Source: Rhynchopus sp. YZ270_cl-10
Taxonomy: Eukaryota > Euglenozoa > Diplonemea > Diplonemida > Diplonemidae
Assembly (NCBI GenBank): GCA_964035575.1
Contig: OZ037900.1
Coordinates: 186,001-250,000 of the forward strand
DNA: 64,000 nt
Direction of reading: 5' to 3'
Shown: positions 44,588 through 56,084 of the stretch, one piece after another
Numbering within the stretch: position 1 is the first letter of the stretch
How the letters are laid out: every line of letters begins with the position of its first letter
Program-made: the position numbers and the translations under genes
The notes under the pieces: generated by a model
The model's input: only the letters and a program-made list of their open reading frames with translations
Told to the model about the DNA's origin: nothing
Database searches by the model: none

Positions 44588-47358
44588 CTACGAGTAGTAG
44601 TTGAGTTGAGACTTTTTCCTCGATTGGACCTGCAGGTGGTGGTGGTGGTGAAAAAGAAATAAAAGCCATAAAGCAACGTGCAACCGTAGCCAACGTGTGA
44701 GATCTAATTCAGGGTGAGATGTCGTTGGGGAAGGTGAAACAATAACGCTAAAAACAATGGGAGGCTGAGGCTAGCCTGGTTCTTTTGCAAGGGTACATTC
44801 CCTTAGTTATACCCCGATGGTGGTGGTGGTGGTGTAAATATGACCCAAAGACAATACCTGTGCAATGCCCTCCATGAAATCTTCGTGTGCCAATTGCGTG
44901 GCGTCGCGTCTGTGGAGAAGAGGGATAAAAAAGGGTAACAAAAAATAGGTTAATTCCCATTCTATTCAAAGAAAGCACGCCAAAAGCCAAAAGGACGTTC
45001 AAAACGATATCGGGGTATGTTCTGGGAAGCCCTTCACGCATGCAATACCCATGCTTATAAGACGTAGAGGTGGTTAGCATATTAGGGGTCGGACCCCGCA
45101 CAAAGTGAACCCACACCACTCCCAGCACAGTGTGCAAAGGGAATATCAACCCTAGGGGAACATACCTCATGGCCAGCATGCCAGCCTCTACACACACTGC
45201 CTTCAACTGCGCCCCGTTCATGTCGTCTGTGCAACGCGACAGCTCCTCGAAGTTGACTGTGGTGTTGTTGTTTTTTTGTTACATCATATGGCCAAAGTGT
45301 ACACATTCCAACACAACACAAAAAATCTAGTCCACACACACACACACTCACTCTCCCTTCATTCCTCTACAAAGGAGACACCTCTCTCAGGGATTTCGTA
45401 CGATTCTAGTGATGTCACCACTTCATTTGCTTCAAGACTTCTTAGTGGGAAAAAAATGAGAGACAAAAGCATCCAAAGTGGTTTATCATTCAGGTAAACA
45501 AATCCTTCGGTCATTGGTTCAATCCCGCGGGGGGGGAGAAACAACCCCCCTTCCCTTCCCTCCCGTTCCCTCTTAACATACCACCCTCGACGAGGTTCAT
45601 CTTGCGCGCGTGAATGCGGAGGATTCTTGCGCGCGACTCTTCGTCAGGCATGGGGAACTCAACCTTTCTGTCGAGACGTCCAGACCTGAGCAGGGCAGGG
45701 TCCAGAACGTCGATTCTGTTGGTCGCGGCCACGATCTTGATATCGTCGCCTGTATCAAACCCGTCGAGCTGGTTGAGAAGCTCAAGCATAGTCCGCTGCA
45801 CTTCTCTGTCGCCGCTCTTCTCACCCCCACGCTTCGTCCCGATGGCATCAATCTCGTCAATGAAGATAATCGTCGGCGCCTTCTCCTTCGCAAGCGCAAA
45901 CGCGTCACGCACAATCTTCGCACCGTCTCCAATGAACATCTGCACCAGCTGCGGCCCCGCCAGCTTCAAGAAGGTGCACCCACACTGCGCCGCGCAGGCA
46001 CGCGCGAGAAGTGTCTTTCCGGTACCAGGGGAGCCGTACAGGATCACACCTATTGATTTGAGGTAAACATAAGACACATTGTGGTTGGGTAGGCATATTG
46101 TAGTGGAAAAAGAAGAAACGTTTATAAGATGACCCTAAGTGCTTGGTCACCCCTGTGCACGGAACCACCCTGCACCTGATTGTCATATTGTTTCCCGTGC
46201 AATGGGGAAACGTTACTCGAAACTATGGGGGGGGTGTCAATAACTATCTTCACCCACACAGGGTAAACGGGAAACGAAATAGGGGGAGAGTGTGTTAGTC
46301 GTAACGCTTCCACCCAAAAAATATATCCGTTTCGCTTGATCAGATCTCGACCGTTTGTTGCATTGCACGCTTCCACCTCGTTAGAGAAAAAAAAGAAGGA
46401 AAAAAAAAAGCACACGCGGACAAAAAATAATCCACAATCATAAGGAACAGAAACTAACCAAAGCAGGGGACTGGCAGGGGACTACGAGCAGACTCTCAAG
46501 CAATCATAATGGTTTATGATTATTGCCTGAAGGACAGAAAATGGGAGTGTCGGTGGCGGAGCACAAAAGAGGTAAAATGAAACATATCGGGTGGGGTCTC
46601 TGATCTTATCTTTGCGACGGATATATTTCCCCTAACACTCCATGTTTGGCCAGGGCCTCTCCAGCGCGTCAGTTGCAAAATATTTTGAAAAAAAAAAAAC
46701 CCATACCCTTCGGCGGCTGGATCCCAATCGCCTTGAAACGGTCCTTATGCGTGAACGGCAGCACACAGGCCTCTACCATCTCCTTAATCTGCTTGTCCAG
46801 CCCTCCGACGTCTGTGTAGCTTTCCTTGGGCTTTTCGTCGACTTCCATGGTCTTGACACGGGCGTCGTACTCCGGCGGCAGTGTGTCGAGCACGAGGTAG
46901 CTGTCCTTGTTCACTCCGACGAGGTCGGATGGTTTGACCTTGGCCGGGTCGACGAGGCCGATGATGGGGAGGTATATTGTCTGCCTTGTTGAGGTCTTGA
47001 TGACGGCGGCTTTGCCTTTGCGGTGGTCATCTACGTCGACGTTCTCGCCTTCGTCCTCCTGGTCGTCGTCCTCATCCTCAGAGAGGATCTCAACAAGGGT
47101 GGACACCAAGTGCGGCAGCTGCGAGTTCAGCTTGATGCGCTCCGCGTTCTCGCGTATCTTCTCCTGCATCTTTGTATTGTCGTTGTTCAGCTTCGTCCGC
47201 TCGCTCATCAACACGCGGAGCTCGTTGTCCAGCATCCTCGTCCGCATCTGAATGTCGGCAACGCTCATCTCTGCCAGCTCAGCGTCAAGTGCGTCATCCT
47301 GTGCAGAAAAATCCTCCTCAGCCGCAACAACCTTCGCCTTCTCCTCTTCTTTCGACAT
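44588..47358 (-). CDS. RPT5: 26S proteasome regulatory ATPase Rpt5
   Basis: Five exons: 46707-47358, 45582-46049, 45166-45256, 44858-44909 and 44588-44629, totalling 434 residues, the usual Rpt5 length. The N-terminal part is a charged coiled coil followed by the OB region. The AAA module has Walker A GSPGTGKT (a Ser replaces the second Gly/Pro position seen in most), Walker B IIFIDEID, and the second region of homology [36 protein letters not shown] is diagnostic for Rpt5. The terminal 14-codon exon encodes [13 protein letters not shown], an HbYX-type tail that docks into the 20S alpha ring to open the gate. It is part of the hexameric Rpt ring that unfolds ubiquitinated substrates. Introns are 657, 325, 256 and 228 nt, and the first carries repeats A and D. 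Confidence 0.95.
46118..46330 (+). repeat. Repeats A and D inside RPT5 intron 1
   Basis: A repeat A copy lacking its CCTCTCGT loop (TTTATAAGATGACCCTAAGT, then GCTTGGTCACC) runs directly into repeat D (TGCACGGAACCACCCTGCA, GTTTCCCGTGCA, then AACGGGAAACGAA and CGCTTCCACCC). The first pair of repeat D words can form a hairpin. Confidence 0.65.
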
Positions 47359-48576
47359 TTCTTAGAGTTAAAAAAAAAAGGGGGGGGAAAAAAACAGAGA
47401 AAAAAGTGTACCAAAAGGGGAGGGGGGGTGGAAGGGGTGGGGGTGGGGGTGGGGTGTGTAGTCGGAGTGTGTTTCTGGAGGGGGGTGTGCTCAGGGGGGT
47501 GATGATTTTAGGGAATAGTGGAAATAAAAAAATTGAAAAAGGGTCTGGGTGGGGGGGTATCTTTGTTGAAGAAAAGAAAAGAAAAAATCGACAAAAACAT
47601 TACCGTCTTCGTAAATATGTTCGACCGAAATAAAGTTCGTCCTTTTCAGGATTTTTCTGGAAGTTCGTCCTTTTTTACGGTCGAACATTTTTACGAAGAC
47701 GGTACTTTATGGTAGTGAATAAAACTTGTGAAAAAAAAAAAGGGGGGGGACTAAAAACCGGAACAAATCGACGAGAAACAGTTACAGAAAAGCTTTTGGG
47801 GAGAGGAGTCTCAGTCTGTGCATTCTCAAGCCAACCTTGCCGAGGCAAAGTCAACATAACTATCCATAAGCCTGCAGAGAGGCAACACACAGACGTCACC
47901 CCCCCCTATCCTCGATATCGTGCAGTACTATTTCCTTTCAAAAACCCCCTTCACCAAAAAGACCCATTTTAGTGCTCCCCATTACATTAAAACCATAGCC
48001 AACAACAAACTTAATCATTTTTCATTTTACACCTTTCCGTTCAATTCTGGTACTTGCAGCAGATGTAGTATATGGTCAGAATCCATCAGGATCCGCATCG
48101 CACCAATGTGGCTCAGATCTGGCATCGGTACCGATTTATTATACTTTCGTTTTTTTATATTCCAACCCGTTTTCGTAAAAATGACAAAAACCTCTCAGGA
48201 CACAGTGTAAAGACTTCATTTCGCACAACCTATTATGATACAATATACACAAAACACAAAAGCACATTTCCTCAGTTGCGACACACCACCCCATCTGTCA
48301 TTTCAGCATCCCACATCACCGCAGCACCTCTCCTGGGTCAGGGTGCTCCCCAACCTCTCAAGTCAGACAATGCACATAGGTGTTTCGACTCCTTTCTGTT
48401 GTTGTATATTCCCTGAGGCAAGACAGTGCAGAGAACCCAACAATGCACCTCCTTGCATTGTGTGGCGTACCTTTCCTGTAGGCAAGAAACCCTCATCATA
48501 TGCGCCATTTGTGTATTCCCCAACTTACCCCACCCCGAAAACACTTTCGTCACTTTTTCTTGTCTCTTTTACTACT
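47359..48576. other. Gene-free interval between RPT5 and the NTPase array
   Basis: Contains the foldback at 47601-47704. At about 48030-48126 there is a remnant of the repeating unit's right edge (GTGGCTCAGATCTGGCATCG), showing that another NTPase unit once ended here. The 3' flank shared by all three NTPase copies begins at about 48152. Confidence 0.6.
47601..47704. repeat. Foldback with 27-bp arms
   Basis: Arms 47601-47627 and 47678-47704 are inverted with 26 of 27 bases matching (TACCGTCTTCGTAAATATG and its complement). The centre holds the direct repeat AAGTTCGTCCTTTTT. A partial copy in the other orientation forms the left edge of the window. Confidence 0.85.
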
Positions 48577-50173
48577 TTAAGCAGAGTTCGTGTTCATTTT
48601 GAACTTCTCCTTCACTTCTTTGATCTTTTGCTCCACGTTTGGCTCATTTGGCCCTTTCACACCGTGCAGGTAGAGTGCGTGAGGGTAGTGGTGTGTCCTC
48701 ACGACGGATGCACACACGCGACGGATCAAAGTCGAGTCTGAGTCGCGTCCCCTAAAGAGATCCCAAAAAGCTTCACTATCATGGCCTGCCACTTCAGTGA
48801 GTTTACAGCCATCTGCTCCAGCCTGTGCAATACGCTCCAGAACCTTCAGATGCGGCTCTGTTGCCAGGCTTCTGCATGCAAGGTGGTACTCGTTGTCAAT
48901 ATCTGTGCAGCAGACGTGTTTTCGTGTCACAAAACACCTCAAACAACATACCTGTCTTCAGCTCCTTCAGAATCGTGTCCTTCGTGTCAGGGGTGGCAGA
49001 CTCAACTGTGGTGCAATGTGTGGGCTTTTCATGATTGCAATGAAGATTGTGCATACTCTTGTCCTTTCTCACGAGCTCCAGCAACGTCTTCGTTTGTCCT
49101 CCCAACCAGTCGTGGTAGTGCTTGAGATACGGCTCAACAAGGTTTTGAGGGTCCTCCACCGCTAGCAACTGCCTCCCAATCTGCAGGAACTCGTCCTCTG
49201 TCATTGCATGAATATTTAAGTGGTTCCATAATGAGGGGATGTGGTCGGAGATCCCTGCTTGGGAGATATCGAGAATGGTACTGCAACCACTGTTGTAGAG
49301 GTCGTCCGTCACTCCATCGACAGTTGTAGCAATGCCCTCCATCACCCTGTTACTGAGCACTGCCTGCTTGCTGTCCAGAGTGATGTAGATGATCAGCGGG
49401 TGTGCCTCCAGCGGGTGTGCCTCCTCCTCCCCCATCGCCCACTTCCTGACCTGCTTCGCATGTTTGATCACGTCCGCAAAATAACCCTTACGGTTCGACT
49501 GTTCAATCGCCCGCATCCTGACCTGGTTCGCATGTGTCATGAAGTCCACAAACTTACGCTGAAGAATTGGGTGTTCCTTACACTCTTCGAATTTGTCAAG
49601 CACTGCCTCTCGAATCTTCCAACTAGTGCTATATGGCGCGCCTTTCAGGTCATCGGAAGTTATGCTTACGAACAGCACACCGTCCTTGTACTCGTTTTTG
49701 AGCAGTTCTTGAATCATCGTGGTTTTGCCTGAGCCGCTTTCACCCCTCACCATGAATGTAGCAACATTTTCAGAGATGTAGTGGCGCAGCTTCTCCTTCA
49801 GTTCCTGATCTTGCTTTCTTTCAATGTACTTCTTGCTTGGTGTTTTGGGGTCGTACCGTGCTGTCACAATCTTCTCAAGCTTCTCATCGAGCTCGTCGTA
49901 TTTGGTCCCTGCACCATAGTATTTGTTCCCAACAAGAAGGAGAACTCCTGAGCCAGCTGCAGTCATCATCACCAGGCTCATGGCAGATGGCAGCCATCTG
50001 TTGTTCTCTGGCTTGGCTTTTGTGCTGCACATTCGGACTGCCTTCCACATCTTGTTGTATTTTGTCATTTTGTCTAGTTTCCTGCTGTGTCGTGTTCGGG
50101 TGGATATTGTGAACAACCTCTGATCACCGCTCACACGATGCATGGCATGTATCAAAGATGAAAGAAGGGACAT
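48577..50173 (-). CDS. Membrane-anchored P-loop NTPase, copy 1
   Basis: Two exons, 48952-50173 and 48577-48902, separated by a 49-nt phase-1 intron (GTATGT..CTGCTGCACAG); 515 residues. The start at 50173 is the first ATG, and an Arg/Ser/Thr-rich N-terminus (RLFTISTRTRHSRK) resembles a mitochondrial presequence. A hydrophobic segment lies at about 65-85 (AMSLVMMTAAGSGVLLLVG). Walker A is GESGSGKTT, with a candidate Walker B strand PLIIYITLD. The region after it (ILDISQAG .. MTEDEFLQIGRQLLAVE) resembles the ATPase half of STAND/KAP-like NTPases, but I cannot name the family. A charged helix ends the protein. Substrate and partner are unknown. It differs from copies 2 and 3 mainly in short clustered patches. 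Confidence 0.78.
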
Positions 50174-50464
50174 TGTCGTAAGGAATTCAATGGTTGTGAC
50201 ATGGTCAGAGTTTTGAAGCTTTTGAATCTTTCCAATTCCACACAAAAAAAGAAAGAAAACAACACAACATTTGTGCTTCTGCACTAAAGATCAGACAACC
50301 AATCTGATTTCCCCCCAAAGCCAACTTCCGAAAACCACCAGCCTGTACCGCCACATTAGATGGAATCTCTCTGTTGTGGAAGTGGGCTCAAGACAGGTGT
50401 GACAGGTATCATTTGACACCTTTCCGCTCACTTCTCGTACTTGCATCGTAACTGTAGTCAGACA

Positions 50465-50946
50465 TCAGTATGATCTAGATCGGCACCAATGTGGCTCAGA
50501 CCTGGCATCGACACCTTCCTCTTTTCGTGCTGGTGGCAACTCACGAGCCAGCATCTCAACACGGATGCACACCATCATCCGCACGAACCAGTCAGCAGGC
50601 TCACTAGGTGTTCTCCAGGTGACAGTGCACCCTTCGGGGTGTCGACCTGTGTCAATGTCAAATAGATTAGAAATGAAATATGTCCCGCACACACGCCTGA
50701 TGCAAAAGAAGTGAAAAGTGGATAAGATGAAGCCAAGCCTGGCGTGCTTCAGTCAACACACCACAATCGCACCGTACATCAGCTGTGGCAGCTTTGCACA
50801 ACAAGAAACACTCTCATACCTGCAGCTTCGTCTTCGGGATGACACCCTTCTCGCCAATGTTCTTCATCTCCGTTCTACCACGGACCTTCTCCAGTGTCTT
50901 CCCACAGATCGAGTTGTTCGGCAACGTGCACACGTCCTTCTCAAAC
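50465..50946 (-). pseudogene. Gene fragment between NTPase copies 1 and 2
   Basis: Two coding-like pieces on the gene strand: an exon-like block at 50820-50946 (TLPNNSICGKTLEKVRGRTE) with a GTATGA donor, and a Cys/Trp-rich frame at 50465-50690 (EGCTVTWRTPSEPADWFVRM). I do not recognise the protein, and the two do not join cleanly in one frame. The 3' end of the second piece is what recurs at 48080-48126 and 53560-53592. It was probably a neighbour gene broken up when the array formed. Confidence 0.4.
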
Positions 50947-51667
50947 CTGCTTATGCATCCACTCTCTAGTTACTGTTCTCCCCAATGTACGACGTCATGA
51001 CGTAGTCTTGCTTGAATGACGTAATACAGCGAACCTTCTTCAACTTGTCACCTTACCTCCATACTTGAACGAGAATTGCTTATAACTGAGCACTGCATCT
51101 GCTTAGCAAACACGAATTTGGCGTCCCTGAACAGGGACTCACATTGTGGAAAGAAAAACGTTATTTTTGACACTTCTTTGATGACGTTTTTTTTTTCTGT
51201 TGAGTTGACCATATTTTTTCCTCAATTTATTTTACTTTTCCTTTTTATATTCCAACCCGTTTTCGTAAAAATGACTAAAAACCTCTCAGGACACAGTGTA
51301 AAGACTTCATTTCGCACAACCTATTATGATACAAAAAACACAAAACACAAAAACACATTTCCTCAGTTGCGACACACCACCCCATCTGTCATTTCAGCAT
51401 CCCACATCACCGCAGCACCTCTCCTGGGTCAGGGTGCTCCCCAACCTCTCAAGTCAGACAATGCACATAGGTGTTTCGACTCCTTTCTGTTGTTGTATAT
51501 TCCCTGAGGCAAGACAGTGCAGAGAACCCAACAATGCACCTCCTTGCATTGTGTGGCGTACCTTTCCTGTAGGCAAGAAACCCTCATCATATGCGCCATT
51601 TGTGTATTCCCCAACTTACCCCACCCCGAAAACACTTTCGTCACTTTTTCTTGTATCTTTTACTACT

Positions 51668-53246
51668 TTAAGCACAGTTGGTGTTCATTTTGAACTTCTC
51701 CTTCACTTCTTTGATCTTTTGCTCCACGTTTGGCTCATTTGGCCCTTTCACACCGTGCAGGTAGAGTGCGTGAGGGTAGTGGTGTGTCCTCACGTCGGAT
51801 ACACTCACATCACGGATCAAAGTCGAGTCTGAGTCGCGTCCACTAAAGAGATCCCAAAAAGCGTCACTATCATGGCCTGCCACTGCAGTGAGTTTACAGC
51901 CATCTGCTCCAGCCTGTGCAATACGCTCCAGAACCTTCAGATGCGGCTCTGTTGCCAGGCTTCTGCATGCAAGGTGGTACTCGTTGTCAATATCTGTGCA
52001 GCAGACGTGTTTTCGTGTCACAAAACACCCCAAACAACATACCTGTCTTCAGCTCCTTCAGAATCGTGTCCTTCGTGTCAGGGGTGGCAGACTCAACTGT
52101 GGTGCGATGTGTGGGCTTTTCATGATTGCAATGAAGATTGTGCATACTCTTGTCCTTTCTCACGAGCTCCAGCAACGTCTTCGTTTGTCCTCCCAACCAG
52201 TCGTGGTAGTGCTTGAGATACGGCTCAACAAGGTTTTGAGGGTCCTCCACCGCTAGCAACTGCCTCCCAATCTGCAGGAACTCGTCCTCTGTCATTGCAT
52301 TGATGTCTAAGCTGCTTTCTCTGAAGCCTGCTTGGGAGATATCGAAAATAGTCCTGCAACCACTGTGGATCAGGTCTCTATTCACTCCTAGGAGAGCTTT
52401 TTCAATGCCCTCCATCACCCTGTTACTGAGCACTGCCTGCTTGCTGTCCAGAGTGATGTGGAAGATCAGCGGGTGTGCCTCCAGCGGGTGTGCCTCCTCC
52501 TCCCCCATCGCCCACTTCCTGACCTGCTTCGCATGTTTGATAACGTCCGCAAAATAACCCTTACGGTTCGGCTGTTCGATCGCCCGCATCCTGACCTGGT
52601 TCGCATGTGTCATGAAGTCCACAAAATCACGCTTATGGCATGGGTGTTCCTTACACTCTTCGAATTTGTCAAGCACTGCCGCTCGAATCTTCCCATTAGT
52701 GCCATAAGGCGCGCCTTTCAGGTCATCGGAAGTTATGCTTACGAACAGCACACCGTCCTTGTACTCGTTTTTGAGCAGTTCTTGCATCATCGTGGTTTTG
52801 CCTGAGCCGCTTTCACCCTTCACCAATAATAAATAACCACGTTCAGCGAAGATGCAGTCCTGCAGCTTCTCCTTCAGTTCCTGATCTTGCTTTCTTTCAA
52901 TGTACTTCTTGCTTGGTGTTTTGGGGTCGTACCGTGCTGTCACAATCTTCTCAAGATTCTTTTCGAGCTCGTATTCGGTCCCTGCACCAAAGTATTTGTT
53001 CCCAACAAGAAGGAGAACTCCTGAGCCAGCTGCAGTCATCATCACCAGGCTCATGGCAGATGGCAGCCATCTGTTGTTCTCTGGCTTGGCTTTTGTGCTG
53101 CACATTCGGACTGCATTCCACATCTTGTTGTATTTTGTCATTTTGTGTAGTTTCCTGCTGTGTCGTGTTCGGGTGGATATTGTGAACAACCTCTGATCAC
53201 CGCTCACACGATGCATGGCATGTATCAAAGATGAAAGAAGGGACAT
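51668..53246 (-). CDS. Membrane-anchored P-loop NTPase, copy 2
   Basis: Exons 52043-53246 and 51668-51993 with the same 49-nt intron; 509 residues. Layout, presequence-like N-terminus, membrane segment and Walker A are as in copy 1. It differs at: the segment before Walker A (CIFAERGYLLLVKG), the stretch after EECKEHP, the segment following MEGI (EKALLGVNRDLIHSGCRTIF), the lost 6 residues before DINAMTEDE, and SGRD..IRDVSVSDV near the C-terminus. Elsewhere, including the intron and 3' flank, it is close to identical to copy 1, so duplication is recent or conversion is active. Confidence 0.78.
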
Positions 53247-54246
53247 TGTCGTAAGGAATTCAATGGTTGTGACATGGTCAGAGTTTTGAAGCTTTTGAAT
53301 CTTTCCAATTCCACACAAAAAAAGAAAGAAATCAACACAACATTTGTGCTTCTGCACTAAAGATCAGACAACCAATCTGATTTCCCCCCAAAGCCAACTT
53401 CCGAAAACCACCAGCCTGTACCGCCACACTAGATGGAATCTCTCTGTTGTGGAAGTGGGCTCAAGACAGGTGTGACAGGTGACATTTGACACCTTTCCGC
53501 TCAAAAAATAATCCTCGTACTTGCATCGCAACTGCAGTCAGAAACAATCAGGATCCGCATCGGCACCAATGTGGCTCAGATCTGGCATCGCCACTCTCCT
53601 CCTTTTGGGTCAACCTGCGACCTTGCCTCCATCATTGTATGAGAATATTTCTTTACTGATCACTGCATCTGCTTAGCAAACCCGAATTTGTTTTCTCTCA
53701 ACAGTGCACTTTTAGGACTCACATTGTGGAAAGAAAAAACGTCGTTTTTGACACTTTTTTGAAGACTTTTTCTCTGTTGAGTTGACCATATTTTTTGCTC
53801 GATTGTTTATTTTACTTTTCCTTTTTATGTTCCAACCCGTTTTCGTAAAAAGGACAAAAACCTCTCAGGACACAGTGTAAAGACTTCATTTCGCACAACC
53901 TATTATGATACAAAATACACAAAACACAAAAACATATTTCCTCAGTTGCAACACACCACCCCATCTGTCATTTCAGCATCCCACATCACCGCAGCACCTC
54001 TCCTGGGTCAGGGTGCTCCCCAACCTCTCAAGTCAGACAATGCACATAGGTGTTTCGACTCCTTTCTGTTGTTGTATATTCCCTGAGGCAAGACAGTGCA
54101 GAGAACCCAACAATGCACCTCCTTGCATTGTGTGGCGTACCTTTCCTGTAGGCAAGAAACCCTCATCATATGCGCCATTTGTGTATTCCCCAACTTACCC
54201 CACCCCGAAAACACTTTCGTCACTTTTTCTTGTCTCTTTTACTACT
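53247..54246. other. Interval between NTPase copies 2 and 3
   Basis: Contains the shared 5' flank of unit 2 (to about 53592), including the remnant of the Ubl-WD40 3' end near 53432. The shared 3' flank of unit 3 starts at about 53650. No independent gene is seen. Confidence 0.6.
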
Positions 54247-55825
54247 TTAAGCAGAGTTCGTGTTCATTTTGAACTTCTCCTTCACTTCTTTGATCTTTTG
54301 CTCCACGTTTGGCTCATTTGGCCCTTTCACACCGTGCAGGTAGAGTGCGTGAGGGTAGTGGTGTGTCCTCACGTTGAAGGCACTCACGCGACGGATCAGA
54401 GTCGAGTCTGAGTCGCGTCCATAAGTGAGACGCCACACAGTCCATCTGTCAGCATCTTCACAGCCATCTGCTCCAGCCTGTGCAATACGCTCCAGAACCT
54501 TCAGATGCGGCTCTGTTGCCAGGCTTCTGCATGCAAGGTGGTACTCGTTGTCAATATCTGTGCAGCAGACGTGTTTTCGTGTCACAAAACACCTCAAACA
54601 ACATACCTGTCTTCAGCTCCTTCAGAATCGTGTCCTTCGTGTCAGGGGTGGCAGACTCAACTGTGGTGCGATGTGTGGGCTTTTCATGATTGCAATGAAG
54701 ATTGTGCATACTCTTGTCCTTTCTCACGAGCTCCAGCAACGTCTTCGTTTGTCCTCCCAACCAGTCGTGGTAGTGCTTGAGATACGGCTCAACAAGGTTT
54801 TGAGGGTCCTCCACCGCTAGCAACTGCCTCCCAATCTGCAGGAACTCGTCCTCTGTCATTGCATTGATGTCTAAAACTCCCCACATCCCTATGCCGAGGT
54901 CGCCAGAGAGCTCTGCTTGGGAGATATCGAGAATGGTCTTGCAACCACTGTCGTATAGGTTGTCCGTCACTCCATCGAGAGTTTCAGCAATGCCCTCCAT
55001 CACCCTGTTACTGAGCACTGCCTGCTGGCTGTCCAGAGTGATGTAGATGATCAGCGGGTGTGCCTCCAGCGGGTGTGCCTCCTCCTCCCCCATCGCCCAC
55101 TTCCTGACCTGCTTCGCATGTTTGATAACGTCCGCAAAATAACCCTTACGGTTCGACTGTTCAATCGCCCGCATCCTGACCTGGTTCGCATGTGTCATGA
55201 AGTCCACAAAATTACACTGAAGAAGTGGGTGTTCCTTACACTCTTCGAATTTGTCAAGCACTGCCTCTCGAATCTTCCAACTAGTGCCATAAGGCGCGCC
55301 TTTCAGGTCATCGGAAGTTATGCTTACGAACAGCACACCGTCCTTGTACTCGTTTTTGAGCAGTTCTTGCATCATCGTGGTTTTGCCTGAGCCGCTTTCA
55401 CCCTTCACCATAGCAACATCTCCAGAGATCCAGTCGCGCAGCTTCTCCTTCAGTTCCTGATCTTGCTTTCTTTCAATGTACTTCTTGCTTGGTGTTTTGG
55501 GGTCGTACCGTGCTGTCACAATCTTCTCAAGCTTCTCATCGAGCTCGTCGTATTTGGTCCCTGCACCAAAGTATTTGTTCCCAACAAGAAGGAGAACTCC
55601 TGAGACAGCTGCAGTCATCATCACCAGGCTCATGGCAGATGGCAGCCATCCGTTGTTCTCTAGATTGGCTTTTGTGCTGCACATTCGGACTGCATTCCAC
55701 ATCTTGTCGTAGTTTGTCATTTTGTGTAGTTTCCTGCTGTGTCGTGTTCGGGTGGATATTGTGAACAACCTCTGATCACCGCTCACACGATGCATGGCAT
55801 GTATCAAAGATGAAAGAAGGGACAT
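54247..55825 (-). CDS. Membrane-anchored P-loop NTPase, copy 3
   Basis: Exons 54607-55825 and 54247-54557 with the 49-nt intron; 509 residues. It shares the N-terminus, membrane segment, GESGSGKTT and MTEDEFLQIGRQLLAVE with the others. Its own variants are WISGDVAMV before Walker A, AETLDGVTDNLYDSGCKTI, a distinct ELSGDLGIGMWGVL insert before DINAMTEDE, and a shortened C-terminal patch (GCEDADRWTVWRLTYGRD). Upstream of the ATG the sequence is unlike copies 1 and 2 and leads directly to the Ubl-WD40 gene, so this is probably the original position. Confidence 0.78.
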
Positions 55826-56084
55826 TTGAATATCATCAGGAATTGATATGGTAAGAGTTTTGAAGCTTTTGCACACCACCCTCTCTTCCCTTGCACGTAG
55901 AGAGTAGGAACAGTCCTCCTGCCTTCCACACCATGACAGGTAGTTGTGGTTTGTGTGCAAAAGCCACAGCGGAACGGCGCGGTCTCCAATGACAACCCTC
56001 TACCACGAGAGACATGTGCATCTATCTTTACGTTTCTTCCTGCGTGGAGTTACCCAGGCTAGGTGCAGGAAGAGGGAAGCAAAA

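Larger units (their letters stand above)
48152..55900 (-). repeat. Tandem segmental array of three NTPase gene units
   Basis: Three units share not only the coding region but also the 3' flank (starting near 48152, 51243 and 53822, CCAACCCGTTTTCGTAAAAA). Units 1 and 2 also share the 5' flank (50281-50513 and 53358-53592). The 5' flank of units 1 and 2 contains about 50 bp of the 3' end of the Ubl-WD40 gene at 56085 (GATGGAATCTCTCTGTTGTG). The ancestral unit was therefore the NTPase plus the end of its upstream neighbour, copied leftwards. Confidence 0.85.

Noticed and set aside
45468-45533. tRNA-like sequence in RPT5 intron 2 (AGTGGTTTATCA .. GGTTCAATCCC)
   Set aside because: Box A and box B resemblance is present, but neither anticodon nor acceptor stems pair. 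At most a tRNA-derived repeat remnant.
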